DNA of 64,000 nt from Curtobacterium poinsettiae (lineage in GTDB: Bacteria > Actinomycetota > Actinomycetes > Actinomycetales > Microbacteriaceae). The stretch is from contig NZ_CP106879.1 of NCBI RefSeq assembly GCF_025677645.1, positions 868,001 to 932,000 on the forward strand. The letters are read 5' to 3'. The translations under genes were made by a program, and so were the position numbers. Under the pieces are notes generated by a model. It made no database searches. It worked only from the letters and a program-made list of their open reading frames with translations, and was not told the origin of the DNA. Positions within the stretch are counted from its first letter, which is position 1, and the number at the start of each line of letters is the position of its first letter. Positions 1 through 7,422 of this stretch are shown piece after piece.

Positions 1-360
1 GCCGAGCGCATCCGCGAGATCACCGGCGGACGCGGCGTGGACGCGGCCTTCGACTTCGTCGGTGCCACCCCCACGATCACGGTCGCGCAGGCCTCGATGG
101 CGGTCGGCGGCCGGTTCACCGTCGTCGGGATCGCCGGCGGCACCACCGAGTGGAACTTCTTCGCGACGCCGTACGAGTCGACGATCACGAACACGTACTG
201 GGGCACCATCGAGGACCTGCACGAGGTCGTCGCGATGTACCGCGCCGGTCAGATCGTGCCCGACGTCGAGCGGTACGCGCTGTCCGACGCACTCGAGGCC
301 TACCGGAAGCTCGAGGCCGGGGAGCTCTCGGGCCGCGCGGTGGTCGTCCCGACGCTCTAG
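1..360 (+). CDS. Zinc-type alcohol dehydrogenase, C-terminal part (5' end outside window)
   Basis: The frame is open from base 1, so the gene begins upstream. The 119 visible residues are the end of a medium-chain dehydrogenase: a second half of the Rossmann fold (GGRGVDAAFDFVGA, then a turn around GGRFTVVGIAGG) and the closing catalytic-domain strand (LEAGELSGRAVVVPTL). Members oxidise alcohols or reduce aldehydes with NAD(P). The Zn-binding N-terminus is not visible, so substrate class cannot be judged. It converges on the gamma-glutamyltransferase gene across a repeated palindrome. Confidence 0.85.
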   Translation, partial: AERIREITGGRGVDAAFDFVGATPTITVAQASMAVGGRFTVVGIAGGTTEWNFFATPYESTITNTYWGTIEDLHEVVAMYRAGQIVPDVERYALSDALEAYRKLEAGELSGRAVVVPTL

Positions 361-366
361 ACGCGC

Positions 367-486
367 TGAGTGCACCTGGTCGCTCCGGGCGTACCTGGTC
401 GAATCGGGCGTACCTGGTCGGAAGTTCTGACCAGGTACGCCCGATTCCGCTTTCCAGCGCGGGTGTTCTGGGAAGGAACGAGCGCC
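367..486. repeat. Composite palindromic repeat, copy 1 (family D)
   Basis: Three 19-base units related to TACCTGGTCGAATCGGGCG run head to tail. The last pairs with an inverted copy: positions 401-419 are perfectly complementary to 429-447, with loop GGAAGTTCT. A second block with GTTCTGGGAAGGAAC follows (about 465-480). The same loop and downstream block recur at 9719-9843. This copy lies between convergent genes, so it may end transcription, but no T-run follows. Confidence 0.8.
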
Positions 487-490
487 GGGG

Positions 491-2371
491 TCAGCGTCCC
501 GCGGCGTAGCCCTGCGCGCCGCGGGGGTTCGCGGCAGCGCCGAGGACACCGGTGTCCGGGTCGCGGGTGACGCACGACAGCCGGCCGAGGCTCCAGTCAC
601 CGCCGCGGGTCACGACGTGTCCGCGGGCCTCGAGTGCCGCGATGACCTCGTCGCCCAGGCGGTCCTCGACGACCAGGCCCGCGGGCTCCCACGTGCGCGG
701 CCAGAACGACCCCGGGAACGACGTCGTGTGCAGCGCGGGTGCGTCGATGGCCTGCTGCGGGGAGTACCCGCCGACGATCCAGCGCAGCAGGAACAGCAGC
801 TGCCACTGGTCCTGCTGGTCACCGCCGGGGGAACCGAGCGCAGCCACCGGGTGCCCGTCGCGGAGCACCAGGGTCGGGGTCAGCGTGGTGCGGGGGCGCT
901 CGCCGGGCCGCAGGGTCGACGCGGTGTCCGGTTCGAGCCACGTCATCTGCAGGCGCGTGCCGAGGCAGAACCCGAGCTCCGGGATCGTCGGTGACGACTG
1001 CAGCCACCCACCGGACGGGGTCGCGCTGACGATGTTGCCCCAGCGGTCCACGACGTCGATGTGGCAGGTGTCACCGCGGGTCTCGCCGTCCGGGGTCACG
1101 AACGGCTCGCCGCGGTCCTCGGGCGGAGCCGCCGGCGGGACCTCGGTGTCGGCTTCGGCGTCGCGGGCGACCTGCACGGTGGGTTCACCCACCCCGACCG
1201 ACCCGGCGGAGTCGTACGAGGTCCGGACGGGTGGCATCGCGTGTTCGACCCCGGCGACCGTGCCGGGTCGGAGCTCCGCCGAAGCGCGCTCGCCGATCAG
1301 CACACGGCGCTCGTCGGCGTAGGCGTCGGAGAGCAGGACGTCCATCGGGACCTCGCCGTCGCCGTAGAACGCCTCGCGGTCGGCGAGTGCGAGCTTCTGC
1401 GCCTCGACGATCGTGTGCGCGCCGAGCTCGTTCGACGGGTCGAGCAGGGCGTCGTCGAGCGGTTCGAGCAGCCGTAGCGTCTGGAGCAGCGCCGGACCCT
1501 GGCCCCACGGCCCGGTCTTGGCGATCGTGCAGCCGCGGAACTCGGCGGTCGTCGCGGGTTCGTACGACGCCCGGAACGCCGCCAGGTCCGATGACCGGAT
1601 GACCCCGGCGTGGTCGGTGCCCGACGCGTGCCGGTGCGGTTCGCGGACGAAGCGGTCGATCGCGTCGGCGACGGACCCCTCCGCCCACTCGGACCGGGCC
1701 GCGTCGATGCGGCCGGTCCGGCTGCCGGCACCGGCACCGGCGTCGACCAGCCGGTCGAGCACTGCGGCGAGTGCTTCGTTGCGCACCAGGTCCCCGGGGA
1801 CCGGCACCGTGCCTCCCGGCAGCCACTGCGCGGCGGAGGTGGGCCAGTGCTGCTCGAACAGCTCGCGCACTGCGGTGATCGTCCGGACCACCGCAGGTGC
1901 GACCGGGTGGCCGTCACGGGCGTACCCGATCGCGGGGGCGAGGACGTCGGCCAGCTCCCAGGTGCCGTGGTCGCGGAGCAGGAGCAGCCAGGCGTCGACC
2001 GCGCCGGGGACGGTCGCGGCCAGCGCGCCAGAGCCGGGGACCAGGTCGAGGCCCTCGGCGCGGTAGTGCTCCGGGGTCGCGCCCTCGGGGGCGGGGCCCT
2101 GCCCGACCAGTACCGTCGGCACGGGGTTCGTGGCCGTCGCGAACACGGCCGTCAGGTCACCCCCGGGGCCGTTCAGGTGGGGCTCCACGACCTGCAGGAC
2201 GAAGGCGCCGGCGACGGCGGCGTCGAAGGCGTTGCCGCCGCGCTCGAGCACCGACTGGGCGGTCGCCGTCGCGATCCAGTGCGTCGAGGCAGCCATGCCG
2301 AACGTGCCCTGCAGGTCCGGGCGGGTGGTCTGTGCTGCGGGCGGGACGAAGGCGGGGTTGGGCGTCGACAT
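491..2371 (-). CDS. ggt: Gamma-glutamyltransferase family protein
   Basis: 626 aa. The family cleaves gamma-glutamyl bonds (glutathione and related compounds) after self-processing into two subunits. The likely nucleophile is Thr435 in the motif GDTCHIDVVDRWGN, preceded by a low-complexity acidic/proline linker where the precursor would be cut; GSPGG of the small subunit is present about 110 residues later. Chosen start: ATG at 2371, six bases after the leaderless-type hexamer CAGGAT; a longer reading to 2506 has no such support. No export signal is seen at MSTPNPAFVPP, unlike secreted GGTs, so it may act in the cytoplasm. Diverges from the lectin-M23 gene. Confidence 0.88.
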   Translation of the reverse strand: MSTPNPAFVPPAAQTTRPDLQGTFGMAASTHWIATATAQSVLERGGNAFDAAVAGAFVLQVVEPHLNGPGGDLTAVFATATNPVPTVLVGQGPAPEGATPEHYRAEGLDLVPGSGALAATVPGAVDAWLLLLRDHGTWELADVLAPAIGYARDGHPVAPAVVRTITAVRELFEQHWPTSAAQWLPGGTVPVPGDLVRNEALAAVLDRLVDAGAGAGSRTGRIDAARSEWAEGSVADAIDRFVREPHRHASGTDHAGVIRSSDLAAFRASYEPATTAEFRGCTIAKTGPWGQGPALLQTLRLLEPLDDALLDPSNELGAHTIVEAQKLALADREAFYGDGEVPMDVLLSDAYADERRVLIGERASAELRPGTVAGVEHAMPPVRTSYDSAGSVGVGEPTVQVARDAEADTEVPPAAPPEDRGEPFVTPDGETRGDTCHIDVVDRWGNIVSATPSGGWLQSSPTIPELGFCLGTRLQMTWLEPDTASTLRPGERPRTTLTPTLVLRDGHPVAALGSPGGDQQDQWQLLFLLRWIVGGYSPQQAIDAPALHTTSFPGSFWPRTWEPAGLVVEDRLGDEVIAALEARGHVVTRGGDWSLGRLSCVTRDPDTGVLGAAANPRGAQGYAAGR

Positions 2372-2377
2372 GGTCCC

Positions 2378-2383
2378 ATCCTG
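2378..2383 (-). promoter_or_regulatory. -10 hexamer of leaderless ggt promoter
   Basis: Read on the minus strand the hexamer is CAGGAT, six bases before the ATG at 2371. This matches the (T/C)AnnnT plus 6-7 bases arrangement seen before many genes in this window and fixes the ggt start. Confidence 0.55.
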
Positions 2384-2457
2384 TCCCGCGGCGATCGCTG
2401 CCGCGCTGTACACCCCCAGTCCAAGGGGTTGTGCACCCCGCGCAGAAAAGCGAACAT

Positions 2458-2491
2458 CGTTCGGCGACTCGTGCAGGGCGAGCGCCGAACG
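2458..2491. promoter_or_regulatory. Inverted repeat in the ggt / lectin-M23 divergent region
   Basis: CGTTCGGCG and CGCCGAACG form 9-bp arms around a 16-base spacer, 40 bases before the start of the secreted peptidase. It could be an operator or a 5' UTR hairpin of that gene; nothing in the sequence decides between these. Confidence 0.4.
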
Positions 2492-2530
2492 ACCGAGCGC
2501 TCGCACGGTCGGTTCCAGGGCAGGGGATCC

Positions 2531-3727
2531 ATGACCACCACTCCGTCGACCGTCGCACGTGCGCGCCGACTCCCACGCATCGCCGGCGCCGTGACGGCCC
2601 TGGCCCTGGCGGCGGGGGCGCTCGTGGCGACAGCCGAACCGGCAGCGGCCTCTGCGGTCTGGGTCGGGTCGGCCCCGGCCGGCACCAAGCTCCTACCAGG
2701 CGACCAGGTCACGTCGCCGAACGGCCAGTTCAAGCTCATCATGCAGGGCGACGGCAACCTGGTCGAGTACGGCATCGGCAACCGTGTGCTGTGGGCGTCG
2801 AACACCGCCGGCAACTCCGGCGCGATCGCCGTGGTCGGCAAGAACCGCGCCCTCGACATCACGAAGAACGGCAAGCGTGTGGCCCGCTGGGCCTCGGCCG
2901 GCACCGTGAACTCGACCGCGCTGAAGGTGCGCGCCGACGGCACGATGGCGCTGCTCGCCGGCAAGACCGTCGTCGTGAGCTGGAACGGCTACCAGGACCG
3001 GGTCCCGTCGGGGAACACCATCCTGGGTGGGACCGTCCTGCGCTCCGACACCTCGAACACGCGCATCCTCAACATGCGCACCGACGGCAACCTGGTGCAG
3101 AAGGTCAGCGGTCGCGTCGTCTGGCAGTCGCGCACCGGCGGACACCCGGGCGCCTGGGCCGAGCTGCAGGCCAAGGGCAACTTCGTCATCTGGACGCGTG
3201 ACGCGTCGCGCAAGAAGGTCGCGCTCTGGAGCTCGCGCACCAGCACCGCCGGGTCGGGCAACCTGCTCGTCCAGGTCGACGGCAACGTCGTGCTCTACGG
3301 CGCGAAGGACACCCGGGTCTGGTCGAGCCGACCGGTCACCGGCCTGGCCTGGCCCGTCAACGGTACGAAGATCACCGGACGGTACGGCGACGACCGCGGC
3401 GCCGGGCACGTGCCGCGCTACCACCAGGGCACCGACGCCCCCGTGCCGGTGGGGACACCCGTGTACGGCTCCGGGACGGGGACGGTCACCAAGACCATCG
3501 CGAACGACGCCGCGTACGGCAACTACATCGTCGTGACGTACGGCATGACGGCGGTGCTGACGGCGCACCTCAGCAAGATCGAGGTGAAGCAGGGGCAGAT
3601 CGTGAAGCTCGGCACCGAGATCGCGAAGTCCGGCAACACCGGGCAGTCGACGGGGCCGCACGTGCACGTCGAGACGCGGCGGAACGGCACCCTCGTCGAC
3701 CCGCTGAAGAACATGCACTTCCGCTGA
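2531..3727 (+). CDS. Secreted bulb-type lectin / peptidase M23 fusion
   Basis: 398 aa. A Sec signal peptide (two Arg-rich stretches, hydrophobic core, cut after AAASA near residue 42) leads into about 230 residues of beta-prism B-lectin repeats (QGDGNLVEYG, RTDGNLVQKV, QVDGNVVLYG are typical mannose-lectin strands). The C-terminal third is a LytM/M23 metallopeptidase with Zn ligands His298 and Asp302 (HQGTD) and His379 in HVH, so it should be active. M23 enzymes cut peptide cross-bridges of peptidoglycan. The lectin part probably steers the enzyme to a glycan. Start ATG 2531 follows CAGGGGATCC. A self-remodelling hydrolase or an antagonistic bacteriolysin are both possible. Confidence 0.9.
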   Translation: MTTTPSTVARARRLPRIAGAVTALALAAGALVATAEPAAASAVWVGSAPAGTKLLPGDQVTSPNGQFKLIMQGDGNLVEYGIGNRVLWASNTAGNSGAIAVVGKNRALDITKNGKRVARWASAGTVNSTALKVRADGTMALLAGKTVVVSWNGYQDRVPSGNTILGGTVLRSDTSNTRILNMRTDGNLVQKVSGRVVWQSRTGGHPGAWAELQAKGNFVIWTRDASRKKVALWSSRTSTAGSGNLLVQVDGNVVLYGAKDTRVWSSRPVTGLAWPVNGTKITGRYGDDRGAGHVPRYHQGTDAPVPVGTPVYGSGTGTVTKTIANDAAYGNYIVVTYGMTAVLTAHLSKIEVKQGQIVKLGTEIAKSGNTGQSTGPHVHVETRRNGTLVDPLKNMHFR

Positions 3728-3764
3728 CGCGGGGCGCGTCGCGCGCGTTCTCGTCCCAAGCATG

Positions 3765-3819
3765 GAGTGAGCAGAAGAGGTCGAGTGGCTCGAGGTCACT
3801 CGGCCTTTTCTGCTCACTC
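3765..3819. repeat. Long inverted repeat with GTGAGCAG ends (family B, copy 1)
   Basis: Arms 3765-3787 and 3797-3819 (23 bases, two G/T wobble positions) enclose a 9-base loop containing CTCGAG. Stem tips read GAGTGAGCAGAA / CTGCTCACTC. The same tip sequence occurs in the hairpins at 5730-5792 and 58325-58375. It lies downstream of the M23 gene and could terminate it, but it also marks the left edge of the toxin-antitoxin/nuclease island. Confidence 0.8.
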
Positions 3820-3909
3820 GATGAAGGGCCTCGCACGGTGTCAGGCCGACAGTATCCCGGCTTGTCTATGATGCTTGCCTTGATGGATCAAGGGCAGTAG
3901 ACATAGGCT

Positions 3910-4119
3910 GTGAAACGCCAAGCCGTGCTCAAGCGCCTGAAGATCGCGGCACGTTCGGCCGGCCTCGAGTACCGCGAAGTGGAACTCACGAACCACACCG
4001 GCGTCGTCGTCGGATCGACCCGGAGCACCGTCGGACGGCACTCCGAGATCGCCGACGGCACCGCTCGGGCGTTCTTCAAGCAGTTCGAGCAGGAGCTCGG
4101 GAAGGGGTGGTGGCGATGA
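3910..4119 (+). CDS. HicA-like small toxin candidate
   Basis: 69 aa, GTG start at 3910. The C-terminal half (STVGRHSEIADGTARAFFKQ) resembles the closing strand and helix of HicA mRNA interferases, which have a basic/His patch then a G-T-x-x-x-I/F-x-K-Q helix; the His in TNHTGV is placed like the family's catalytic His. HicA toxins cleave mRNA. Its stop overlaps the start of the next gene (ATGA), as expected for a toxin-antitoxin pair. The N-terminal 20 residues are not typical, so the assignment rests on the C-terminus plus the neighbour. Lower GC than flanking genes suggests acquisition. Confidence 0.6.
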   Translation: MKRQAVLKRLKIAARSAGLEYREVELTNHTGVVVGSTRSTVGRHSEIADGTARAFFKQFEQELGKGWWR

Positions 4120-4517
4120 CCTACACGTCACGTGCGCATCGCGAGGGCAACTGGTGGATCGTGCAGAACGATCAGTTCCCCGGCGCGATCTCGCAGGTCC
4201 GTCGGCTCGACCTCGCTACCGATGCCCAGCGCGAAGCGATCGCCTTCGTGGCACAGGTCGATCAGGGCGACGTCACCGTGGTCATCCGCGCTGAGCTCGA
4301 ACCAGCCCTGGCGCGCTCGCTCGAAGAGGCCACCGCGCTGCGTGCCGAGGCCGAGGTGAAGGAAGCCCGCGCGCTCTCCCTCCGCAGGGCGATCGCGGTC
4401 TCGTTGAAGGACGACGGCCTCACCCTTCGGGACATCGCGGTCGTCCTCGGCGTCTCGTACCAGCGGGTGCACCAGCTCGTGCACGAGGGTGAACCGACGG
4501 CGCTCGCTGCGTCGTAG
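4116..4517 (+). CDS. HicB-like antitoxin with C-terminal helix-turn-helix
   Basis: 133 aa. Residues 1-55 match the HicB partial RNase-H-like fold (YTSRAHREGNWWIVQNDQFP, then a G-x-x-x-Q-x-R-x-L-D turn). A charged helical linker follows, and residues about 105-130 form an HTH (LTLRDIAVVLGVSYQRVHQL), so it can bind its own promoter as HicB antitoxins do. Start ATG 4116 overlaps the toxin stop and follows GAAGGGGTGG; a GTG at 4107 is also in frame but sits inside that ribosome-binding site. Expected to neutralise the protein at 3910-4119. Confidence 0.65.
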   Translation: MTYTSRAHREGNWWIVQNDQFPGAISQVRRLDLATDAQREAIAFVAQVDQGDVTVVIRAELEPALARSLEEATALRAEAEVKEARALSLRRAIAVSLKDDGLTLRDIAVVLGVSYQRVHQLVHEGEPTALAAS

Positions 4518-4597
4518 CCCACAATCTCTCCAGTGCCCAGCCGGTGGCCCCACGAACGGGGGCGGGACAATCGGTCGATCGCTGACGGGTCGTCAAC

Positions 4598-4603
4598 TAG
4601 CGT
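4598..4603 (+). promoter_or_regulatory. -10 hexamer TAGCGT for the nuclease-domain gene
   Basis: TAGCGT lies 24 bases before the ATG at 4628, with a strong GGGGAGGAA ribosome-binding site between. Unlike most promoters here it would give a leadered transcript, consistent with separate origin of this gene. Confidence 0.45.
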
Positions 4604-4627
4604 TGCAGCGATCACAGGGGAGGAACA

Positions 4628-5725
4628 ATGGAGTTCGAAGAGCGTCTCGCCGCGTTGGCGACGAAGGTGCAGAACCAGCGCGAGGCCATCCAGACCGAAG
4701 AAGCGACGAAGAACGCTTTCGTCATGCCGTTCATCTCAACGATCCTCGGGTACGACGTGTTCAACCCGCTGGAAGTCGTGCCCGAGTTCACGGCGGACGT
4801 GGGCGTGAAGCGCGGCGAGAAGGTCGACTACGCGATCATGCGCGACGGCGAGGTGCAGATCCTCATCGAGTGCAAGAAGTCGACTGAGCCGCTGAAGATC
4901 GAGCACGCGTCGCAGTTGTTCCGGTACTTCTCCGTCACGAACGCCCGCATCGCGGTACTCACGAACGGCGAGGTCTACAACTTCTACACAGACCTCGATG
5001 CGCCGAACAAGATGGACGACCGTCCCTTCCTGGTCCTTGATCTCGCCGACATCGACGAGACACTGCTTCCGGAGCTCAGCAAGCTGACGAAGGACGTCTT
5101 CGACTTGGACTCCGTCATCAGCGCCGCTGAGGAGCTGAAGTACGTCGGGTCGATCAAGCGAGCCATCGCTGCACAGTTCCGCGAGCCGGAAGAAGACTTC
5201 GTGCGCCTCTTCACGACTCGCGTCTACGACGGTCGCTTCACCCAGGAGGCCCGTACCCAGTTCACGACCCTGGTCGCGAAGGCATCGAAGCAGTTCCTGA
5301 ACGAGCAGGTCAACGATCGGTTGAAGACGGCGCTCGGCGCCTCGTACAGCGCTCCGGTCGGCGCCGAAGCCCCGGCTGAGGCGATGACGAGCGCGGCGGT
5401 GGCTGAGGACGACCTCGATCGCGACACCGAGATCGAGACCACGCTCGAGGAACTCGAGGGCTACCAGATCGTCAAGGCCATCGCCTGCAGCGAGGTCAAG
5501 CCCGACCGCATCGCCCACCGCGACCAGAAGTCGTACTTCGCCGTCCTGCTCGACGACAACAACCGCAAGCCCATTGCGCGCCTGTGGTTCAACGGCAAGA
5601 AGCAGAAGTACCTCGGGCTGTTCGATGAGAACAAGGTGGAGACGAAGCACCCGATCGAGAACCTCGATGACATCTACCTTCACGCTGCAGCGATCCGGGA
5701 AACTACTCAGCGATTCGCAAGCTGA
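4628..5725 (+). CDS. Stand-alone HsdR-N / PD-(D/E)xK nuclease-domain protein (COG4748-like)
   Basis: 365 aa. Residues about 1-150 look like the N-terminal nuclease domain of type I restriction subunit R: an early Glu in a helix, VDYAIMRDGEVQILIECKKS as the D...ECK catalytic strand, then EHASQLFRYFSVTNARIAVLTNG, a Q-x-x-x-Y helix typical of this subgroup. No helicase follows. A middle helical part and a loose Ala/Glu linker lead to a C-terminal beta domain of about 85 residues (residues 280-365). Such proteins occur alone in many bacteria; their job is unknown and may be defence. Codon use is richer in AAG/GAA and less GC-biased than the neighbours. No methylase is adjacent. Confidence 0.75.
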   Translation: MEFEERLAALATKVQNQREAIQTEEATKNAFVMPFISTILGYDVFNPLEVVPEFTADVGVKRGEKVDYAIMRDGEVQILIECKKSTEPLKIEHASQLFRYFSVTNARIAVLTNGEVYNFYTDLDAPNKMDDRPFLVLDLADIDETLLPELSKLTKDVFDLDSVISAAEELKYVGSIKRAIAAQFREPEEDFVRLFTTRVYDGRFTQEARTQFTTLVAKASKQFLNEQVNDRLKTALGASYSAPVGAEAPAEAMTSAAVAEDDLDRDTEIETTLEELEGYQIVKAIACSEVKPDRIAHRDQKSYFAVLLDDNNRKPIARLWFNGKKQKYLGLFDENKVETKHPIENLDDIYLHAAAIRETTQRFAS

Positions 5726-5729
5726 CGTT

Positions 5730-5792
5730 CGCTTCGTGAGCAGAGATGGTCGGGTCGCCTTCGGACACCCGACCATCCGTGCTCACCAAGCG
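5730..5792. repeat. Inverted repeat with GTGAGCA ends (family B, copy 2)
   Basis: CGCTTCGTGAGCAGAGATGG (from 5730) continues into CGGGT and pairs with 5767-5792; the core arms 5736-5755 and 5767-5786 match at 18 of 20 positions. It closes the island on the right just as 3765-3819 opens it on the left. Its position after the nuclease stop also fits a terminator. Confidence 0.8.
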
Positions 5793-5834
5793 CGGGTGAC
5801 CTCGCACCGTGCGAGAGCACGCCCGCGCCGCGGA

Positions 5835-5840
5835 TAGCCT
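5835..5840 (+). promoter_or_regulatory. -10 hexamer TAGCCT of leaderless exporter gene
   Basis: TAGCCT is followed by seven bases and the ATG at 5848, setting that codon as both transcription and translation start. Confidence 0.55.
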
Positions 5841-5847
5841 GGGCGGG

Positions 5848-6651
5848 ATGAGGAAGCGCGGCGGAACGATGCTCGTGTTGGTGGCGATCGGGGTGCTGGC
5901 GGGCGTGCTGTCCGGGCTGTTCGGTGTCGGCGGTGGGGTCATCGTGGTGCCGGCGCTCATGGCCTTCGCGCGGATGGACCAGCGTCGGGCCTCGGCCACC
6001 TCGCTCGTCGCGATCGCGCCCGCGGCCGTCGTCGGCGCGGTCACCTACGCCGTGCAGGGCGAGGTGCACTGGCTCGCCGCCCTGACCCTGGCGGTCGGCA
6101 GCGTCATCGGCGCCCCGCTCGGTGCCCGGCTGCTCCGTGCCCTGCCGCTCCGCGTGCTGCCGTGGATCTTCGTCGGGTTCATCGCCGTCGTGCTGGTGTC
6201 GTTGTTCACGACGGTGCCGACCCGCGGCGGCGAGGTGCACTTCGGGGTCGTCGAGGCGATCGTCCTGCTGCTGCTCGGGCTGCTGTCGGGGGTGCTGTCC
6301 GGGCTCGTCGGGGTCGGCGGCGGGGTCGTCATCGTTCCGGGGCTCGAGGTCGTGCTCGGCGCCGGAGACCTGCTGGCGAAGGGCACGTCGCTCCTGACGA
6401 TGGTGCCGACGTCGGTGTCCGGGACGGTCGCGAACCTGCGGCGCCGCGCGGTCGACCTGCGGGTGGGACTGACGGTCGGCATCACCGCCGCGGTCTGCTC
6501 GCCGGGTGGTGCCGTGCTGGCGCGCCTGGTCGACCCGCAGGTCGGTACGTGGCTGTTCGCGGCGTTCCTGGTGGTCGTCGCGGTCATCGTGCTCAGCCGC
6601 GGACGTCGGCGGGCACCACAGAACGACGCGAGCGAGGGGGAGGTCGCGTGA
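5848..6651 (+). CDS. TauE/SafE family sulfite/organic anion exporter
   Basis: 267 aa, about eight hydrophobic segments. Two internal repeats each carry the family signature G-x-F-G-V-G-G-G (GLFGVGGGVIVVPAL near residue 25, GLVGVGGGVVIVPGL near residue 160). Members export sulfite, sulfoacetate or similar anions across the cytoplasmic membrane; substrate cannot be read from sequence. The final codons overlap the start of the AlkD-like gene (GTGA), so the two are co-translated. Confidence 0.88.
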   Translation: MRKRGGTMLVLVAIGVLAGVLSGLFGVGGGVIVVPALMAFARMDQRRASATSLVAIAPAAVVGAVTYAVQGEVHWLAALTLAVGSVIGAPLGARLLRALPLRVLPWIFVGFIAVVLVSLFTTVPTRGGEVHFGVVEAIVLLLLGLLSGVLSGLVGVGGGVVIVPGLEVVLGAGDLLAKGTSLLTMVPTSVSGTVANLRRRAVDLRVGLTVGITAAVCSPGGAVLARLVDPQVGTWLFAAFLVVVAVIVLSRGRRRAPQNDASEGEVA

Positions 6652-7283
6652 CGGGCCTCCCGGCAGGGCGCGACGCGGAGGCCGTGCTGGCGGCGTTCGC
6701 CCGCACCACCGGCGACGTCGCCGCGGCCCGCAGGGTCGCGCGACAGTTCCACGACCTCGACGAGGGGGAACGCTCGGCGCTGCTCTGGAGCGAGGACGAC
6801 GGCGCGAAGCTCGTCGCCGTCCTGCTGCTCGTGCAGGCGATGCGTGCGCACCCCGACCCGGAGCTCACCGACGAGTACCTGTCGGCGGCGAAGGCCGAGC
6901 GGTTCGAGGACCCGGTGCTCGTCGACCTGGCGGCCGAGGAACTCGTCGGCGCCCCCTTGCTGGGCGCTTCGACCGGCCCGCTGTTCGCGCTGGCGAAGTC
7001 CGACGTGGCGATGGTCCGGCGGATCGCGGTCGTGGCGACCCTGGCGTTCGCGAAGCAGGGCGACGCCGAGGTGCCGCTCGGGATCGCCGGCCGTCTGGTC
7101 CGGGAGCGCAGCGAGACGGTCCAGTCGGCGCTCGGGCTGGTCCTGCGCGAGACGGGGAAGCGGGCGTCCGAGGCGGCGCTCGTGGCGTTCCTCGAGCAGA
7201 GCGGCCGGTTCCTCAGCCCGGCGGCCCGCCGGACGGCGACCGAGCACCTCCCGCCGGGGGAGCGCGACCGGCTGCGGGGCTGA
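6648..7283 (+). CDS. AlkD-like HEAT-repeat protein (DNA alkylation repair family)
   Basis: 211 aa, all helical. ALLWSEDDGAKLVAVLLLV and the block around FEDPVLVDLAAEELVGAPLL follow the HEAT layout of AlkD glycosylases, which remove N3/N7-alkylated purines, and SDVAMVRRIAVVATLAFAK matches the repeat after it. In AlkD the second block reads N-W-x-x-x-D with Trp and Asp in the active site; here the Asp is kept (VLVD) but the Trp position is Pro, so activity is uncertain. GTG start overlaps the exporter stop. Confidence 0.6.
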   Translation: MTGLPAGRDAEAVLAAFARTTGDVAAARRVARQFHDLDEGERSALLWSEDDGAKLVAVLLLVQAMRAHPDPELTDEYLSAAKAERFEDPVLVDLAAEELVGAPLLGASTGPLFALAKSDVAMVRRIAVVATLAFAKQGDAEVPLGIAGRLVRERSETVQSALGLVLRETGKRASEAALVAFLEQSGRFLSPAARRTATEHLPPGERDRLRG

Positions 7284-7422
7284 TCGGGGTCCCCCGGCCC
7301 CGCGTGCCGACGCGCGAGGGGGACGCGGGGCTGGGAGCGTCCACGGGGCGGGCGCGTACCGAGGAGGCGAACGCGAGTCGTGCCTCCAGGCAGGCTCGAA
7401 GCGACCACGAGAGGAACGCAAC

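Noticed and set aside
4107..4517. GTG 4107 as start of the HicB-like protein
   Set aside because: It lies in the AGGGGTGG ribosome-binding region; ATG 4116 has good spacing and overlaps the toxin stop.
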